7,387 bases of DNA from Spirochaetaceae bacterium (lineage in GTDB: Bacteria; Spirochaetota; Spirochaetia; DSM-27196; Salinispiraceae), in NCBI GenBank assembly GCA_007129335.1, contig SKVS01000134.1:1-7387 (forward strand). The letters are read 5' to 3'. The position numbers and the translations under genes are program-made. Under the pieces are notes generated by a model. The model did not search any database and had not been told where the DNA came from. It worked only from the letters and a program-made list of their open reading frames with translations. Shown here in pieces: positions 6,645 to 7,387 of the stretch. Each line of letters opens with the position of its first letter. The stretch's first letter is position 1.

Positions 6645-7387
6645 ATGAAAGATCATTTACTTTCTACATTACAAGCAGGGAAATTCTTCACAATGCCTTC
6701 CTATTTGGATGAAGAATATGTTCTCACTGCTCCTGAAGTTCCATTATCTGATTTATTACTCCAAAGGCTTTCCCGTTGGAAATACGAGTACATTTACAGC
6801 GATGGAATGATAACCGACCGTATGGGAGCCGTTACCTCTCAGGATGGTCCTGAGGCTGTTCCCAATTCCGTTTTGGAAAGTCAGTTAAAGGAATCGGTAC
6901 AGTTTGACCAGGCAAAAGAAGCCTTCAAGGAAATGGTCGATTTCACTGAATCGGTATTTACAAACTTCGTTACAAAGAGTGAGCTATCGGTTAAAGAAAT
7001 TTCGAACAGGATCCGTGACCTCATTGAAACCATTAGACAGGAACGTTCCCATATTATACGGATTACCGAATTCACCTATCCGGGAAAGAACTATCTGGTT
7101 GTCCATTCGGTCAAATCGACTGTTCTTGGTATTGCTATAGGACTTTTTTTAAAACTGCCAAATCACCGACTTATTGAGCTTGGAGCCTCTCTGGTATTAC
7201 ATGAGATTGGCATGATTCGTCTTCCCCCACAAATGTATATGACCAACCGTACTCTTACCCCTGAAGAGAAAAAAGCCCTTACAGCACACACCCTCCTTGG
7301 ATTCAAGATATTGAAAGGGGCTGATTTTCCCATGAGCGTCTGCCTCGCTGTTCTGGAAAGTCATGAAAACCTCGATGGCACCGGTTA
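6645..7387 (+). CDS. HD-GYP-family protein with altered catalytic residues, 3' end cut by the window edge
   Basis: HD-GYP domains are metal-dependent phosphodiesterases that hydrolyse cyclic-di-GMP. The frame is open for 247 codons plus two bases. Residues 1-85 form an N-terminal domain (MPSYLDEEYVLTAPE... WKYEYIYSDG) like those often found before HD-GYP domains; 86-135 are helical and charged. The HD-GYP domain starts about 145: NYLVVHS with H154, then LHEIGMIRLP (185-194), H215 in HTLLGFKIL, and ESHENLDGTG (238-247) where the canonical motif is HHE..DG.GYP. Three departures from the consensus are visible: HD is HE (E187), the Lys of HDxGK is Met (M190), and the first His of the HHE pair is Ser (S239). 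Activity is therefore doubtful. The ATG is the first after an in-frame TAA (6633-6635). AAGG (6634-6637) lies 7 bases upstream, and GGAG (6640-6643) only one base away. No signal peptide or membrane segment is seen. It is the only plus-strand gene; whether a GYP triplet follows lies outside the window. Confidence 0.85.
   Translation, partial: MKDHLLSTLQAGKFFTMPSYLDEEYVLTAPEVPLSDLLLQRLSRWKYEYIYSDGMITDRMGAVTSQDGPEAVPNSVLESQLKESVQFDQAKEAFKEMVDFTESVFTNFVTKSELSVKEISNRIRDLIETIRQERSHIIRITEFTYPGKNYLVVHSVKSTVLGIAIGLFLKLPNHRLIELGASLVLHEIGMIRLPPQMYMTNRTLTPEEKKALTAHTLLGFKILKGADFPMSVCLAVLESHENLDGTG

Noticed and set aside
6904..7140. 78-codon plus-strand frame inside the HD-GYP gene
   Set aside because: It overlaps the HD-GYP frame, which carries the recognisable motifs; the alternative product is basic and featureless.

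Overview
The window looks like a bacterial chromosome segment of ordinary, moderate base composition. It is probably from a spirochaete of the Treponema type. That assignment rests on the overall feel of TyrS and of GluRS (its RAQEW..SGPLH segment in place of the usual EEW..STPKH), the single-chain dimeric-type GlyRS, and the spirochaete-like HD-GYP protein. It is an inference from remembered families, not a search result. No mobile element, CRISPR array, tRNA, rRNA or phage gene is visible.

Layout. Five genes lie on the minus strand and one, at the right end, on the plus strand. Read in the direction of transcription from about 6540 down to 1, the minus strand carries a two-helix membrane protein of unknown function (6538-5714) and, 27 bases on, an AlaA-type glutamate-pyruvate aminotransferase (5686-4427). 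A 300-base spacer follows, holding a strong sigma-70-type promoter (TTGACC, 17 bases, TATAAT). Downstream is a tight cluster of three aminoacyl-tRNA synthetases: gltX (4126-2654), glyS (2652-1321) and tyrS (1317 to beyond the left edge). The gaps inside the cluster are 1 and 3 bases, so it is almost certainly one operon with translational coupling. Diverging from the membrane-protein gene across a 106-base AT-rich spacer is an HD-GYP-family gene (6645 to beyond the right edge), whose catalytic motif residues are partly replaced.

How the genes work together. The three synthetases charge tRNA-Glu, tRNA-Gly and tRNA-Tyr for translation. AlaA interconverts pyruvate/glutamate with alanine/2-oxoglutarate, so it touches the glutamate pool that GluRS uses, but nothing in the sequence shows that the two units share control. 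The HD-GYP protein would belong to cyclic-di-GMP signalling or be a non-catalytic relative.

The least ordinary signals are in the spacers and at protein ends. They are a perfect 6+6 inverted repeat between the -10 box and the presumed start of the gltX transcript, a phenylalanine-rich 24-codon upstream reading frame in the gltX leader, and a 7+7 inverted repeat beside the ribosome binding site of the membrane-protein gene. To these add a roughly 40-residue N-terminal extension on TyrS and the degenerate HD-GYP active site. I do not see a convincing new multi-gene system.
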